From positions 1 through 8,213 of the forward strand of contig JAGHCW010000032.1 in NCBI GenBank assembly GCA_021160245.1: DNA of 8,213 nt. Reading direction: 5' to 3'. Source of the stretch: a bacterium (GTDB lineage Bacteria; B130-G9). The translations under genes were made by a program, and so were the position numbers. This document shows, one piece after another, positions 1-6,976 of the stretch; within the stretch, counting starts at the first letter, position 1; every line of letters starts with the position of its first letter. Under the pieces are notes generated by a model. It was not told where the DNA came from. It was given only the letters and a program-made list of their open reading frames with translations, and ran no database searches.

Positions 1-97
1 ACCCAGCAAAGCCTTCTCCGCCTACTCCCGACTTATTGGACAGCCTCTATAGTGCGGCGATATAGATGGCTGAAGAACTCATCACTATTGGGCCAAC

Positions 98-112
98 AGG
101 AAAATTTTTCCT
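98..112. repeat. Palindromic 15-mer, copy 1 (upstream of promoter)
   Basis: The sequence AGGAAAATTTTTCCT has 7-base arms around a single central base. It matches the 15-mer at 351-365 at 13 of 15 positions. Its centre lies about 133 bases before the predicted transcription start, a distance typical of enhancer sites for sigma-54 activators of the NtrC family. It could also be a chance A/T-rich palindrome. It lacks the G+C-rich stem of an intrinsic terminator. A role as a protein binding site is inference. Confidence 0.35.
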
Positions 113-211
113 ATCTCTCTCTGCTTCGCCTCAATCTCCAATACGGAATGATACTCGTGAGATTGGCTTGAGCAGGGCGACGGATGCGATGTCGGGAGTT
201 AATATCAAGTA

Positions 212-227
212 TGGCACACGAAATGCT
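212..227 (+). promoter_or_regulatory. Predicted sigma-54 (RpoN) promoter for the flgB operon
   Basis: The sequence TGGCACACGAAATGCT matches the sigma-54 consensus TGGCACG-N4-TTGCW at 10 of the 12 specified positions. The invariant GG (213-214) and GC (225-226) sit at the canonical spacing. The predicted transcription start is near 238, giving a leader of about 150 bases before flgB. Sigma-54 promoters require an ATP-dependent activator of the NtrC/FlrC/FleQ type, and many Gram-negative bacteria use them for middle flagellar genes such as this set. No activator gene lies in the window. Confidence 0.8.
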
Positions 228-315
228 TATAGAGTAGGAGCCACCGAGGGAATATGGCATTCGGGGAGCAGATGATTAGCGATTGCCGCTCTAGTGGGGC
301 GAAAAGAGGACAATG

Positions 316-405
316 ATGAGAGAATTAACTGAGATGAGAGTGTTTTGGGGAGGAAGGTTTTTCCTCCGGACCTACCTATGGAGAGGTGGCAATGGAAGTA
401 GTTAA
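316..405 (+). CDS. Possible leader ORF overlapping the flgB start
   Basis: A 29-codon frame begins with ATG at 316 after a Shine-Dalgarno-like AGAGGA at 305-310 (5-base spacing). It ends at TAA 403-405, 14 bases inside flgB in a different frame. The peptide begins MRELTEMRVFWGG and has no recognisable domain. It lies wholly within the predicted sigma-54 transcript and spans the hairpin at 349-367. It could couple ribosome flow to flgB initiation or open the hairpin. It could equally be a chance frame, since short ORFs are common. I do not recognise it as a known leader peptide. Confidence 0.22.
   Translation: MRELTEMRVFWGGRFFLRTYLWRGGNGSS
349..367 (+). promoter_or_regulatory. Hairpin in the flgB leader, containing palindrome copy 2
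   Basis: GGAGGAA (349-355) pairs perfectly with TTCCTCC (361-367) across a 5-base loop, giving a 7-bp stem. It lies 12 bases before the flgB Shine-Dalgarno. Its core (351-365, AGGAAGGTTTTTCCT) is the second copy of the 15-mer found at 98-112. It may act as RNA, as a stem near the translation start, or as DNA, as an activator site about 120 bases downstream of the transcription start. No U-run follows, so it is not a standard terminator. Confidence 0.35.
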
Positions 406-793
406 TAACCCGATTCTGAACATATTGGGACAAGTGCTCAATGTCTCATCGAGGCGCGCAGGCCTAGTTGCCAGCAACGTCGCGAACATAGATACACCGG
501 GGTATAAGGCGCAGACGTTCGATTTCGAGGGTGCGCTTGCTTCGATTACATCCGGGTCCGGCGGCTTGCAGCTTGCGAGGACTGATTCAGGACATCTAGC
601 GCCCAAGTCCAATACAGGGTCGTTTGTGGAGACTGAAGAGTCCGAGGCGCCTGCGCGTCAGGATGGAAACAACGTGGACATCGAACGAGAGCTATCCGAT
701 TTGCTTAAGAGCGAGCTGATGTTTAAGGCTTCACTTAGGCTCATCGCCCGGAAGATCGGAATGCTCAATAGCGCGATTTCGGAGGGGAGATAA
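392..793 (+). CDS. flgB: FlgB, flagellar proximal rod protein
   Basis: FlgB is one of the small proteins forming the proximal rod, which joins the MS ring to the distal rod in the periplasm. It is exported by the flagellar type III apparatus and has no cleaved signal peptide. The 134-residue protein has the rod/hook N-terminal signature SNVANIDTPGYKA at residues 28-40. Its C-terminal half contains NNVDIERELSDLLKSEL, the usual FlgB helix that packs against the N-terminal helix. I chose ATG 392 because GGAGAGG (380-386) is 5 bases upstream. An in-frame GTG at 386 lies inside that site and would add two residues. This is the first gene of the operon, and flgC follows after 3 bases. Length is normal for the family. 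Confidence 0.95.
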   Translation: MEVVNNPILNILGQVLNVSSRRAGLVASNVANIDTPGYKAQTFDFEGALASITSGSGGLQLARTDSGHLAPKSNTGSFVETEESEAPARQDGNNVDIERELSDLLKSELMFKASLRLIARKIGMLNSAISEGR

Positions 794-796
794 GGG

Positions 797-1234
797 ATGA
801 GTTTTTTCAACATTCTTAATGTCGGAAGTTCTGGTCTGACTTCGCAGCGGATTCGGCAAGAGATAATCTCGTCCAATATCGCAAACGCCTCAACAACGAG
901 GACTGCGGAGGGCGGGCCTTACGTTCGGAAGGACGTGGTTTTTCGTTCCTCAAATGTATCCTCTAAGTTCGGCGACTTACTTGCCAGCCATTTGGGGCGG
1001 GAGCAGATTGGGGTCAAGGTTGCCGAGATAATCAAGGACCAAGCTCCCCCGGAGAAGCGTTTCCAGCCTAATCATCCGGATGCTGACGCAGACGGTTATG
1101 TCAGCTATCCGAATGTGAATGTAATCGAGGAAATGATCAATATGGTTGAGGCGACGAGGTCTTACGAGGCCAATCTTTCGGTTATTAACTCCACGAAGTC
1201 CATGGCGCTTGGAGCCATCGACCTCGGCAGATAA
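797..1234 (+). CDS. flgC: FlgC, flagellar proximal rod protein
   Basis: FlgC is a second proximal-rod subunit, assembled in the periplasm with FlgB and FlgF after export by the flagellar secretion system. The 145-residue length is typical. The N-terminal rod signature SSNIANASTTRT is at residues 25-36. The family block HPDADADGYV followed by YPNVNVIEEM is at about 93-113, and a C-terminal helix with ARSYEAN-like residues (TRSYEAN here) is present. These are textbook FlgC features. The start is ATG 797, preceded by GGAGGGGAG at 781-789, which overlaps the end of flgB. The 3-base gap to flgB suggests translational coupling. Nothing is truncated or odd. Confidence 0.97.
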   Translation: MSFFNILNVGSSGLTSQRIRQEIISSNIANASTTRTAEGGPYVRKDVVFRSSNVSSKFGDLLASHLGREQIGVKVAEIIKDQAPPEKRFQPNHPDADADGYVSYPNVNVIEEMINMVEATRSYEANLSVINSTKSMALGAIDLGR

Positions 1235-1252
1235 AGAAGATTGGAGTAAGTG

Positions 1253-1549
1253 ATGGATATAAAGATTCAGCCATTTGGACCAGAGGCCGCAAAGCCTGAG
1301 GAGCGGACGCCTAAAACGGTTGATGGCAAGAGTTCCTTTGGCGATTTTCTGAAGCAGTCGATCAAGGAGGTGAATAGCCTCCAGAATGAGGCGGACAAGT
1401 CGATTGTGGAATTCTCCACAGGCAAGACTAACGATATTCACCAGGTGATGATGACCGTTCAAAAGGCGGATTTGAGTTTTCGGCTTATGAGCAAGATACG
1501 GAACAAGTTGATGGATGCCTATAAAGAAGTAACCAGGATGGGCGTCTAA
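1253..1549 (+). CDS. fliE: FliE, MS-ring/rod junction protein
   Basis: FliE is the small adaptor between the FliF MS ring and the proximal rod, and is thought to be the first substrate exported during rod assembly. The 98-residue protein has a variable, charged N-terminus. Its conserved C-terminal half reads DIHQVMMTVQKADLSF and then RNKLMDAYKEVTRMGV, the family signature ending close to the C-terminus as usual. ATG 1253 is preferred because GGAG at 1243-1246 gives a 6-base spacing. A GTG at 1250 in the same frame is the alternative and would add one residue. It sits 18 bases after flgC and 30 before fliF, in the usual flgB-flgC-fliE-fliF order. Confidence 0.96.
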   Translation: MDIKIQPFGPEAAKPEERTPKTVDGKSSFGDFLKQSIKEVNSLQNEADKSIVEFSTGKTNDIHQVMMTVQKADLSFRLMSKIRNKLMDAYKEVTRMGV

Positions 1550-1579
1550 CGCTTCTCAACAAAGCATGGGGATGGATTG

Positions 1580-3349
1580 ATGGCAGAGACAGGGATGTCA
1601 GGGAATTTGGACTTATCAGGAGGCGAGCCCCCCAACATTGATCGAACGAACGTGGACTTCAAGGCGCAGGTTCAGCTTCTCTTATCGAAGCTGTCCCTCT
1701 GGCAGAAAGCGAGCCTCGGGGGCGTGGCGATGGCGATCATTGTGGGCATTATATGGCTCATTTCATGGAGCGGTCAGCCTGAATACGCGCTTCTGTTTGG
1801 CGACTTGATGCCGGAGGACGCGGCAGCAATTGCGGCCCAGCTAAAGGAAAAGAAGGTGCCGTACAGGGTTAGTGCCGATGGGACGCGGCTTGAGGTGGAA
1901 AAGGGCAGTGTCAGGGATTTAAGGCTTTCATTTGTTGGCCAAGGACTTCCTTCCGGAGGACGTGGCAAGGGCTTTGAGTTGTTTGATGAGATGAAGTTCG
2001 GGACCACCGATTTTGTTGAGAACATCAACTACATGCGAGCGCTTGAGGCTGAGCTGGCAGGGACGATCATTAGATTTGGACAGATAGCTCAGGCCCGTGT
2101 TCATCTAGTTATTCCCAAGCGCAGCCTATATTGGGAGGCGAGCAAAGAGCCCACGGCGTCGGTCTGGGTCAAATTGAAACGGACGAACGGTCTCGGCAAT
2201 GAGCAGGTGCGAGCGATCGTGCATCTGGTTTCCGGCGCTGTAGAGGGATTGGCGCCCAAAAACATAAGCATCGTGGATTCCCAGGGCGAGATATTGACCT
2301 CAAATGAAGAGGATTCGTCAACAATTGGGCTAACTCAAGCACAACTCAAAGCAAGAGGCGATGCGGAAAAGGGATTTGAGGATAAGATCACATCGCTGCT
2401 GCTACCGATTGTCGGGCAGGGTAGCGTCAAGGCCCGGGTTTCAGTCTCGATGGATTTCAATGAAGTATCCCAGCAAGAAGAGACGTATGATCCGGCGAGC
2501 CGGGTCCTTCGTAGTGAAGAGAGCCTTCAAGAGGAGACTACGAAGCCAGACTCAGAAGGTGGTGTTCCGGGCACGCAATCCAATATCAACACCACAGCAA
2601 ATCAGAGCACTCAGAGTGCTAAGAATGAGAGTTTCAAGCGCAATCAGCAGACACGCAATTATGAGGTGGGCAAGACCATCCGCACTGTTGTAGGGCATCC
2701 CGGTGAGATCACGCGAATCTCAGCCGCCGTGATCTTGGACGACAAGCTTGTGGCGAATGAGGAAGGCGAGGAGACGACCTATGAGCACCAAGCTCTTTCT
2801 GCAGCCGAGATTGCCAAATGCTCTGAAATCGTGAAGAAGGCGATAGGCTTCTCGGAGGACCGGGGGGACACGGTAGTGGTAGAGAATCTCTCATTCGATA
2901 GAAGCCTAGCCGAAGAAGAAAAGCTAGCAAGCGCTCATTTCAAGACGGACGCTCTGTGGTCGAAGATTCTCAATGCCGCAAGAGCGCCTCTAATAATTGT
3001 CTCGCTCATGCTTGTATTCGTTTTCGTCATTCGGCCTCTGATTAAGGGTGTCTTGATAAGAGAGGAAGCAGCAGGCATGGCGCCAGCAGCGGCAATGGCG
3101 CTCGCGGGTGGCGAGGCAAGCGGCGTGGCTTTAGCTGGACCTTCTGAGGGTGATATGGCGGCGCTTGAGGGGAAGACCGTTGAGGAGATAGAAGCCGAGA
3201 TACTCGGTGAGACAGAGCCGACGCAACACGTCAGCAAGCGGGAAATCTTGATCAAGCGGATAAATCGGATTGTCGAGAGTGATGCCGAAGGCGCAGTGCA
3301 GCTACTGAGGACATGGCTAAGTGAAGGAAGGAGACCAGCGAATGGGTGA
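1580..3349 (+). CDS. fliF: FliF, flagellar MS-ring protein
   Basis: FliF forms the inner-membrane MS ring, the platform for rotor, rod and export gate. The 589-residue protein has a cytoplasmic N-terminus and a first membrane helix at about residues 46-62. Periplasmic ring-building domains follow, including the stretch YALLFGDLMPEDAA. A Ser/Thr/Asn/Gln-rich segment with GGVPGTQSN at 327-335 corresponds to the beta-collar loop region. The second membrane helix is at about 471-484, followed by a cytoplasmic tail. The tail has an Ala/Gly-rich linker and ends in the FliG-binding helix with AVQLLRTWLSE. The likely start is ATG 1580 after GGGGATGGA; an in-frame TTG at 1577 is possible. The 3' end overlaps fliG by 8 bases. 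Length is at the upper end of the family range. Confidence 0.97.
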   Translation: MAETGMSGNLDLSGGEPPNIDRTNVDFKAQVQLLLSKLSLWQKASLGGVAMAIIVGIIWLISWSGQPEYALLFGDLMPEDAAAIAAQLKEKKVPYRVSADGTRLEVEKGSVRDLRLSFVGQGLPSGGRGKGFELFDEMKFGTTDFVENINYMRALEAELAGTIIRFGQIAQARVHLVIPKRSLYWEASKEPTASVWVKLKRTNGLGNEQVRAIVHLVSGAVEGLAPKNISIVDSQGEILTSNEEDSSTIGLTQAQLKARGDAEKGFEDKITSLLLPIVGQGSVKARVSVSMDFNEVSQQEETYDPASRVLRSEESLQEETTKPDSEGGVPGTQSNINTTANQSTQSAKNESFKRNQQTRNYEVGKTIRTVVGHPGEITRISAAVILDDKLVANEEGEETTYEHQALSAAEIAKCSEIVKKAIGFSEDRGDTVVVENLSFDRSLAEEEKLASAHFKTDALWSKILNAARAPLIIVSLMLVFVFVIRPLIKGVLIREEAAGMAPAAAMALAGGEASGVALAGPSEGDMAALEGKTVEEIEAEILGETEPTQHVSKREILIKRINRIVESDAEGAVQLLRTWLSEGRRPANG

Positions 3350-4349
3350 GAGGGAGCTCACAGGAGCTGAAAAAGCAGGGAAGCTTCTCGTTCTTCTAGG
3401 GGAGACAGCTACGGCCAAGCTGTTCAAACAACTTGAATACCAGGAGGTTCAGGAGCTCACAAGGGAGATATCACTTGCGGATTCAATTGAGAGGAACGAG
3501 GCGGAGGATATACTCTCGGAGTTTCACAACCTTTATATGGCCCAAGAGTATTTTGCCACAGGTGGAATAGAGTACGCTAAAAAAGTCCTGTCGCAATCGA
3601 TGCCGCCGGAAGAGGCCCGGAAGATAATCGATAGGTTGACAAAGAGCCTTCAGTCCACCACTCGTTTCGATTCGCTCCGAAAAGCGGACCCGCTTCAGGT
3701 CTCCAAGTTAATCCAGAATGAACATCCACAGACAATTGCGCTGATTGTGGGTCATTTGGACCCGTCGCAGGCTGCGGAACTTCTTTCGGCTTTGCCTGAG
3801 GAACTCCGGTCGGACGTCACGTTGCGTTTGGCGCAGCTGGAGGAGATATCACCTGAGGTGCTTTCCCATATCGGCGCCGTTTTGGACGAAAAGGTCGAGT
3901 CTCTCTGCGGCTTCCAGACCGAGGAAGTCGGCGGCGTAACTATGGTCGCGGAGATACTCAACAGGATGGATAGGAGCACAGGGCGAGGCGTGCTTGAGAT
4001 GGTTGAAAGCACAAATCCAGAGCTGGCCGCCTCAATCCGCGACCTGATGTTCGTATTTGACGACATTCTCCTACTAGATGACATGGGCATCCGAGAGATA
4101 CTCAAGAACGTGGACCGGAAGGCGCTGACGTTGGCCTTGAAGGGCACTACCCAGGAGTTGAGAGAGAAGTTCATGCGGAACATGTCTGAACGTGCCCAGC
4201 AGCTGTTGACTGAGGAGATGGACTATCTCGGGCCGGTTCGACTAAAAGATGTAGAGACGGCTCAGAGAGAGATTGTTGAGGTCGTTCGAGGCTTGGAGGA
4301 AGAGCAAGTCATATCGCTAGGTGGGTCGGGTGATGAACTTGTCATCTAG
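3342..4349 (+). CDS. fliG: FliG, flagellar rotor/switch protein
   Basis: FliG forms the upper C ring. Its N-terminus binds the FliF tail, its middle domain binds FliM, and its C-terminal domain receives torque from the stator. The 335-residue length is standard. The middle-domain EHPQTIA motif is at residues 127-133. The C-terminal domain starts near MFVFDDILLLDD and contains NMSERAQQLL and GPVRL. Aligned from memory to E. coli, the torque-helix charges are K267, R284, E291, E292 and R300, so the usual Asp pair is Glu-Glu here with charge kept. ATG 3342 has AAGGAG at 3328-3333 (8-base spacing). An in-frame GTG at 3321 has no comparable site. It overlaps both fliF and fliH, implying coupled translation. 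Confidence 0.97.
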   Translation: MGERELTGAEKAGKLLVLLGETATAKLFKQLEYQEVQELTREISLADSIERNEAEDILSEFHNLYMAQEYFATGGIEYAKKVLSQSMPPEEARKIIDRLTKSLQSTTRFDSLRKADPLQVSKLIQNEHPQTIALIVGHLDPSQAAELLSALPEELRSDVTLRLAQLEEISPEVLSHIGAVLDEKVESLCGFQTEEVGGVTMVAEILNRMDRSTGRGVLEMVESTNPELAASIRDLMFVFDDILLLDDMGIREILKNVDRKALTLALKGTTQELREKFMRNMSERAQQLLTEEMDYLGPVRLKDVETAQREIVEVVRGLEEEQVISLGGSGDELVI

Positions 4350-5178
4350 CATTATCAAATCCCCATTGGCAAGCTCCTTGGACTTCGTCCCGATCGAATT
4401 TGAGCATTTCTTGGTGTCTCATCCGGACACCTCCACATCAGCCGCTATCCCGGAAATCGGGGACGCATCCGCCAACTGTTCTGCAGTTAAGCCAGAACGC
4501 GAGGAAGATGTAGCCGCCAACTCCGAGATCATAAAAAAAGCGACTGAGGCGGCCCAAGCAATACTGGACAAGGCAAGGGCGGATGCAGAGCGACTCTTGC
4601 AGGAATCACGGGCTAAAGGCTATCAGGATGGCAAGGAGGAGGGCGCAAAGGAATCCATGGTTCAGGCAACTGAGGCGGCGAGGCAAGATGTCGCAAATGC
4701 AGTGAGCGCTCTTAAGAACATGACCGAGAAGGTCGATTCGCTTCGGCATAGTCTTTTTCACGACAACGAGAAAGAACTGCTTGGCCTTGTGATGGGTGTT
4801 ACAAGACTTGTTCTCAATCGGGAACTAAGCACGGACAAAAGACTTGTGCTGGAGCAGATACGACGTGCGGCTAAGATCGTCGGAGAGGCTGACGAGGTCC
4901 TAGTGAAGCTAAATCCACTAGATCAGAAGATAGCGAAGGAACATGTTGATGAGCTCGTTCCCGAGGGCAGATCAATGAGATTCAAGATCGTCACCGACAA
5001 AAACGTGGAGGTCGGTGGATGCATCATAGAATGCGACAGAGGAACCGTCGATGCCCGCATCTCCACCCAGATGAAACGGATAGAAAGCGCATTTAATGAG
5101 GCGATAGTAGCTGGGAACTCCACATCAGCGGAATCTGAACCGGTTCAGCAGGCGCAGAAGGAGGCAGGCGATGCTTAA
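4333..5178 (+). CDS. fliH: FliH, flagellar export ATPase regulator/stator
   Basis: FliH dimers hold the FliI ATPase, regulate it, and dock it to the C ring through FliN, much like the peripheral stalk of F-type ATPases. The 281-residue protein has a poorly conserved N-terminus with an aromatic patch (FVPIEFEHF), possibly the C-ring contact. A long charged helix follows. Within it, GYQDGKEEG at 96-104 is a GxxxGxxxG repeat characteristic of FliH. The C-terminal domain carries VGGCIIECDRGTVDARI, the usual FliH/V-ATPase-E-like ending. I chose ATG 4333, giving a 17-base overlap with fliG, because AGGTGGG at 4319-4325 is suitably placed. GTG 4321 is an alternative. It ends 8 bases inside fliI. Somewhat longer than enterobacterial FliH. 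Confidence 0.92.
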   Translation: MNLSSSIIKSPLASSLDFVPIEFEHFLVSHPDTSTSAAIPEIGDASANCSAVKPEREEDVAANSEIIKKATEAAQAILDKARADAERLLQESRAKGYQDGKEEGAKESMVQATEAARQDVANAVSALKNMTEKVDSLRHSLFHDNEKELLGLVMGVTRLVLNRELSTDKRLVLEQIRRAAKIVGEADEVLVKLNPLDQKIAKEHVDELVPEGRSMRFKIVTDKNVEVGGCIIECDRGTVDARISTQMKRIESAFNEAIVAGNSTSAESEPVQQAQKEAGDA

Positions 5179-6493
5179 TTCGCAGCAGTTGCTCTCGAAC
5201 GCCTGCCGCAAGGGGACTATAGAAGTATCCGGCACTATCAAGAAGGTCGTTGGCCTCATAATTGAGTCCCATGGCCCTCCAGCCGCTGTAGGCGATTTAT
5301 GCGTCATTCGAACTGGTGGTAGCGATGTTATGACTGAGGTCGTGGGGCTTAGGGAAAACAGAGTCCTTTCTATGGCCCTTGGGGATATGCACGGAATAAA
5401 GACCGGCGCCAGAATCGAGCTGCTTGGCCAGCGGGCGGGTGTTCCCGTAGGATTTGGGCTGCTGGGTCGAACCCTGAATGGCAAATGTGAGCCGATTGAT
5501 GATAAGGGACCTCTGACTGGCGCAGAGGACAGAGTCCCATTACGCCGCGAGGGATTAGAGCCTCTCAAGCGGGGCCACATAGACGCTCCAATCGCAACTG
5601 GAATAAGGTCCATAGACGGGCTGGTTACGGTCGGCAAGGGCCAGCGGATGGGGATATTCTCCGGAAGCGGAGTGGGTAAAAGCGTACTACTCGGAATGAT
5701 AGCCCGAAACACAAGTGCCGATGTGAATGTCATCGCGCTTGTGGGTGAGCGCGGTCGAGAGGTGAGGGAGTTCTTGGACCGAGACCTGGGCGAAGAGGGT
5801 ATGAAGCGTTCCGTGGTATTCGTCTCAACCTCAGATACTCCGGCGCCTCTTAAAATGAGAGCGGCGTATGCTGCGACTAGCGTGGCGGAGTTTTTCCGTG
5901 ACATTGGCCTGGACGTGATGCTTATGATGGATTCTGTGACGCGCCTCGCGATGGCCCAACGGGAGATCGGCCTATCAGCGGGGGAACCTCCCTCTACTCG
6001 AGGCTATCCTCCATCGGTCTTTGGAATGCTTCCCCAATTGCTTGAGCGGGCCGGCAAGAGGGATGGCAAGGGCAGCATTACTGGGTTATACACGGTTCTA
6101 GTTGAGGGCGACGATTTGGATGAGCCGGTCTCAGACCATTGTCGATCGATTCTTGATGGCCACGTGGTGCTGAGGCGCGAATTGGCCAATCGAGGCCATT
6201 ATCCCGCTGTAGATATTCTCCCATCAAGAAGCAGAGTGGCAAGCAGTGTGACCTCAAAGGACCACCAGGCAGCCGCATCCGCATTCAGACGGATCATTTC
6301 GATTCATAGAGAGAACGAGGATTTGATAAATATTGGCGCCTATAAGAAGGGCAGCAATAAAGAAATAGATTATGCAATAGGCAAAATAGGCAATCTCAAC
6401 AAGTTTCTCTGTCAGCAGGCCGGCGACAAAGCCGAGTTCAAAAAGACTGTAGAGTCGCTGCGACTTCTGGTAGCTGACGCGCCGGATGCATAG
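5171..6493 (+). CDS. fliI: FliI, flagellum-specific export ATPase
   Basis: FliI is the hexameric cytoplasmic ATPase of the flagellar type III export apparatus, related to the F1 beta subunit. It unloads chaperones and helps feed rod, hook and filament subunits to the FlhA/FlhB gate. The 440-residue protein is full length. It shows a Walker A motif SGSGVGKS at 164-171 (K170), GERGREVREF with the probable catalytic glutamate E193, and Walker B VMLMMD ending at D254. The family stretch GLYTVLVEGDDLDEPVSD and a C-terminal IGAYKKGSNKEID are also present. ATG 5171 follows a strong AAGGAGG at 5158-5164 and overlaps the fliH stop. The position between fliH and fliJ distinguishes it from F-ATPase or injectisome homologues. 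Confidence 0.98.
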   Translation: MLNSQQLLSNACRKGTIEVSGTIKKVVGLIIESHGPPAAVGDLCVIRTGGSDVMTEVVGLRENRVLSMALGDMHGIKTGARIELLGQRAGVPVGFGLLGRTLNGKCEPIDDKGPLTGAEDRVPLRREGLEPLKRGHIDAPIATGIRSIDGLVTVGKGQRMGIFSGSGVGKSVLLGMIARNTSADVNVIALVGERGREVREFLDRDLGEEGMKRSVVFVSTSDTPAPLKMRAAYAATSVAEFFRDIGLDVMLMMDSVTRLAMAQREIGLSAGEPPSTRGYPPSVFGMLPQLLERAGKRDGKGSITGLYTVLVEGDDLDEPVSDHCRSILDGHVVLRRELANRGHYPAVDILPSRSRVASSVTSKDHQAAASAFRRIISIHRENEDLINIGAYKKGSNKEIDYAIGKIGNLNKFLCQQAGDKAEFKKTVESLRLLVADAPDA

Positions 6494-6505
6494 GAGGATT
6501 CATGG

Positions 6506-6952
6506 ATGAAGGCATTTAGGTTCAGAATGGAGAAGGTGCTTCAATTGCGGCGGCAGATCGAGGATGAGAAGAAACGCGAGCTTAGCATATTGCTGTTTGA
6601 TCTGAGGCAGCAGGAAGCGAGGCTGCACTCTCTTGAGCGGGAGCTTGAAGAGTGTAAGGCAGACCTTATGAGTGACCTTCAGGAGCGTGAGATTTCGGTT
6701 CCTCGGCTGATGGTTTTTGCGGCCTACATGGAGAGAAGGACGCTTGACATCAAGTCCCAGCAAGAGCGAATACTTGAGCTTCATAAGACGATTGAGGCGA
6801 AGAGGAAAGAGCTGATGGAAGCGATGCAAAACCGCATGTCGATGGAGCGAGTTAGGGCACAACGACAGGCGGAATACCGTGCGGATGCTCTTCGCGAGGA
6901 GATAAACTTCTTGGATGAGGTTGGCGGATTTCAGCAAGTTCATGCAGTTTAG
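6506..6952 (+). CDS. fliJ: FliJ, flagellar export central stalk/chaperone-escort protein
   Basis: FliJ is a coiled-coil protein that sits in the centre of the FliI hexamer like F1 gamma, contacts FlhA, and recycles export chaperones. The 148-residue protein is almost wholly helical and charged. It starts with FRFRMEKVLQLRRQIEDEKK, the family N-terminal pattern, and carries heptad-like helices to near residue 136. The start is ATG 6506 after TAGGAGG at 6491-6497, which also contains the fliI stop. An out-of-frame ATG at 6502 leads to a stop within a few codons. Sequence conservation in this family is low, so the call rests on the N-terminal pattern, the coiled coil, the length and the place directly after fliI. 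Confidence 0.93.
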   Translation: MKAFRFRMEKVLQLRRQIEDEKKRELSILLFDLRQQEARLHSLERELEECKADLMSDLQEREISVPRLMVFAAYMERRTLDIKSQQERILELHKTIEAKRKELMEAMQNRMSMERVRAQRQAEYRADALREEINFLDEVGGFQQVHAV

Positions 6953-6976
6953 CAATAGATTGTCGAGGTCAGAGCA

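Larger units (their letters stand above)
1..391. other. Non-coding upstream/leader region of the flagellar operon
   Basis: I see no convincing protein gene in this stretch on either strand. It holds a sigma-54-type promoter (212-227), two similar palindromic 15-mers (98-112 and 351-365), a possible short leader ORF (316-405) and the flgB ribosome binding site (380-386). The first 97 bases show nothing I can assign. They may be intergenic DNA after a gene outside the window. A 69-codon open frame at 66-275 contains the promoter, has no family features and is treated as chance. Confidence 0.75.

Noticed and set aside
36-66. Sigma-70-like TTGGAC with TATAGA
   Set aside because: The spacer is 19 bases and the next gene is over 300 bases away; too weak to call.
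98-112. Palindrome as an intrinsic terminator
   Set aside because: The stem is A/T-rich and short, with no separate T-run after a G+C stem, so a binding site or chance is more likely.
164-179. Second sigma-54-like match (TGGCTTG...GGGC)
   Set aside because: The GG and GC spacing fits, but the rest of the consensus is poor, and a far better match lies at 212-227.
66-275. 69-codon plus-strand frame before flgB
   Set aside because: It contains the sigma-54 promoter, has no clear ribosome site and shows no recognisable domain.
977-1462. 161-codon minus-strand frame across flgC/fliE
   Set aside because: It is antisense to two well-recognised genes and shows no family signature.
2361-2693. 110-codon plus-strand frame inside fliF
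   Set aside because: It is out of frame within the conserved FliF coding sequence. Its Arg-rich product is a frame-shift artefact of fliF codons.
5125-5904. 259-codon open frame on the minus strand
   Set aside because: It lies antisense to fliH/fliI, whose protein motifs are unmistakable. Its translation is Ser/Pro/Arg-rich with no family features, typical of a shadow frame.
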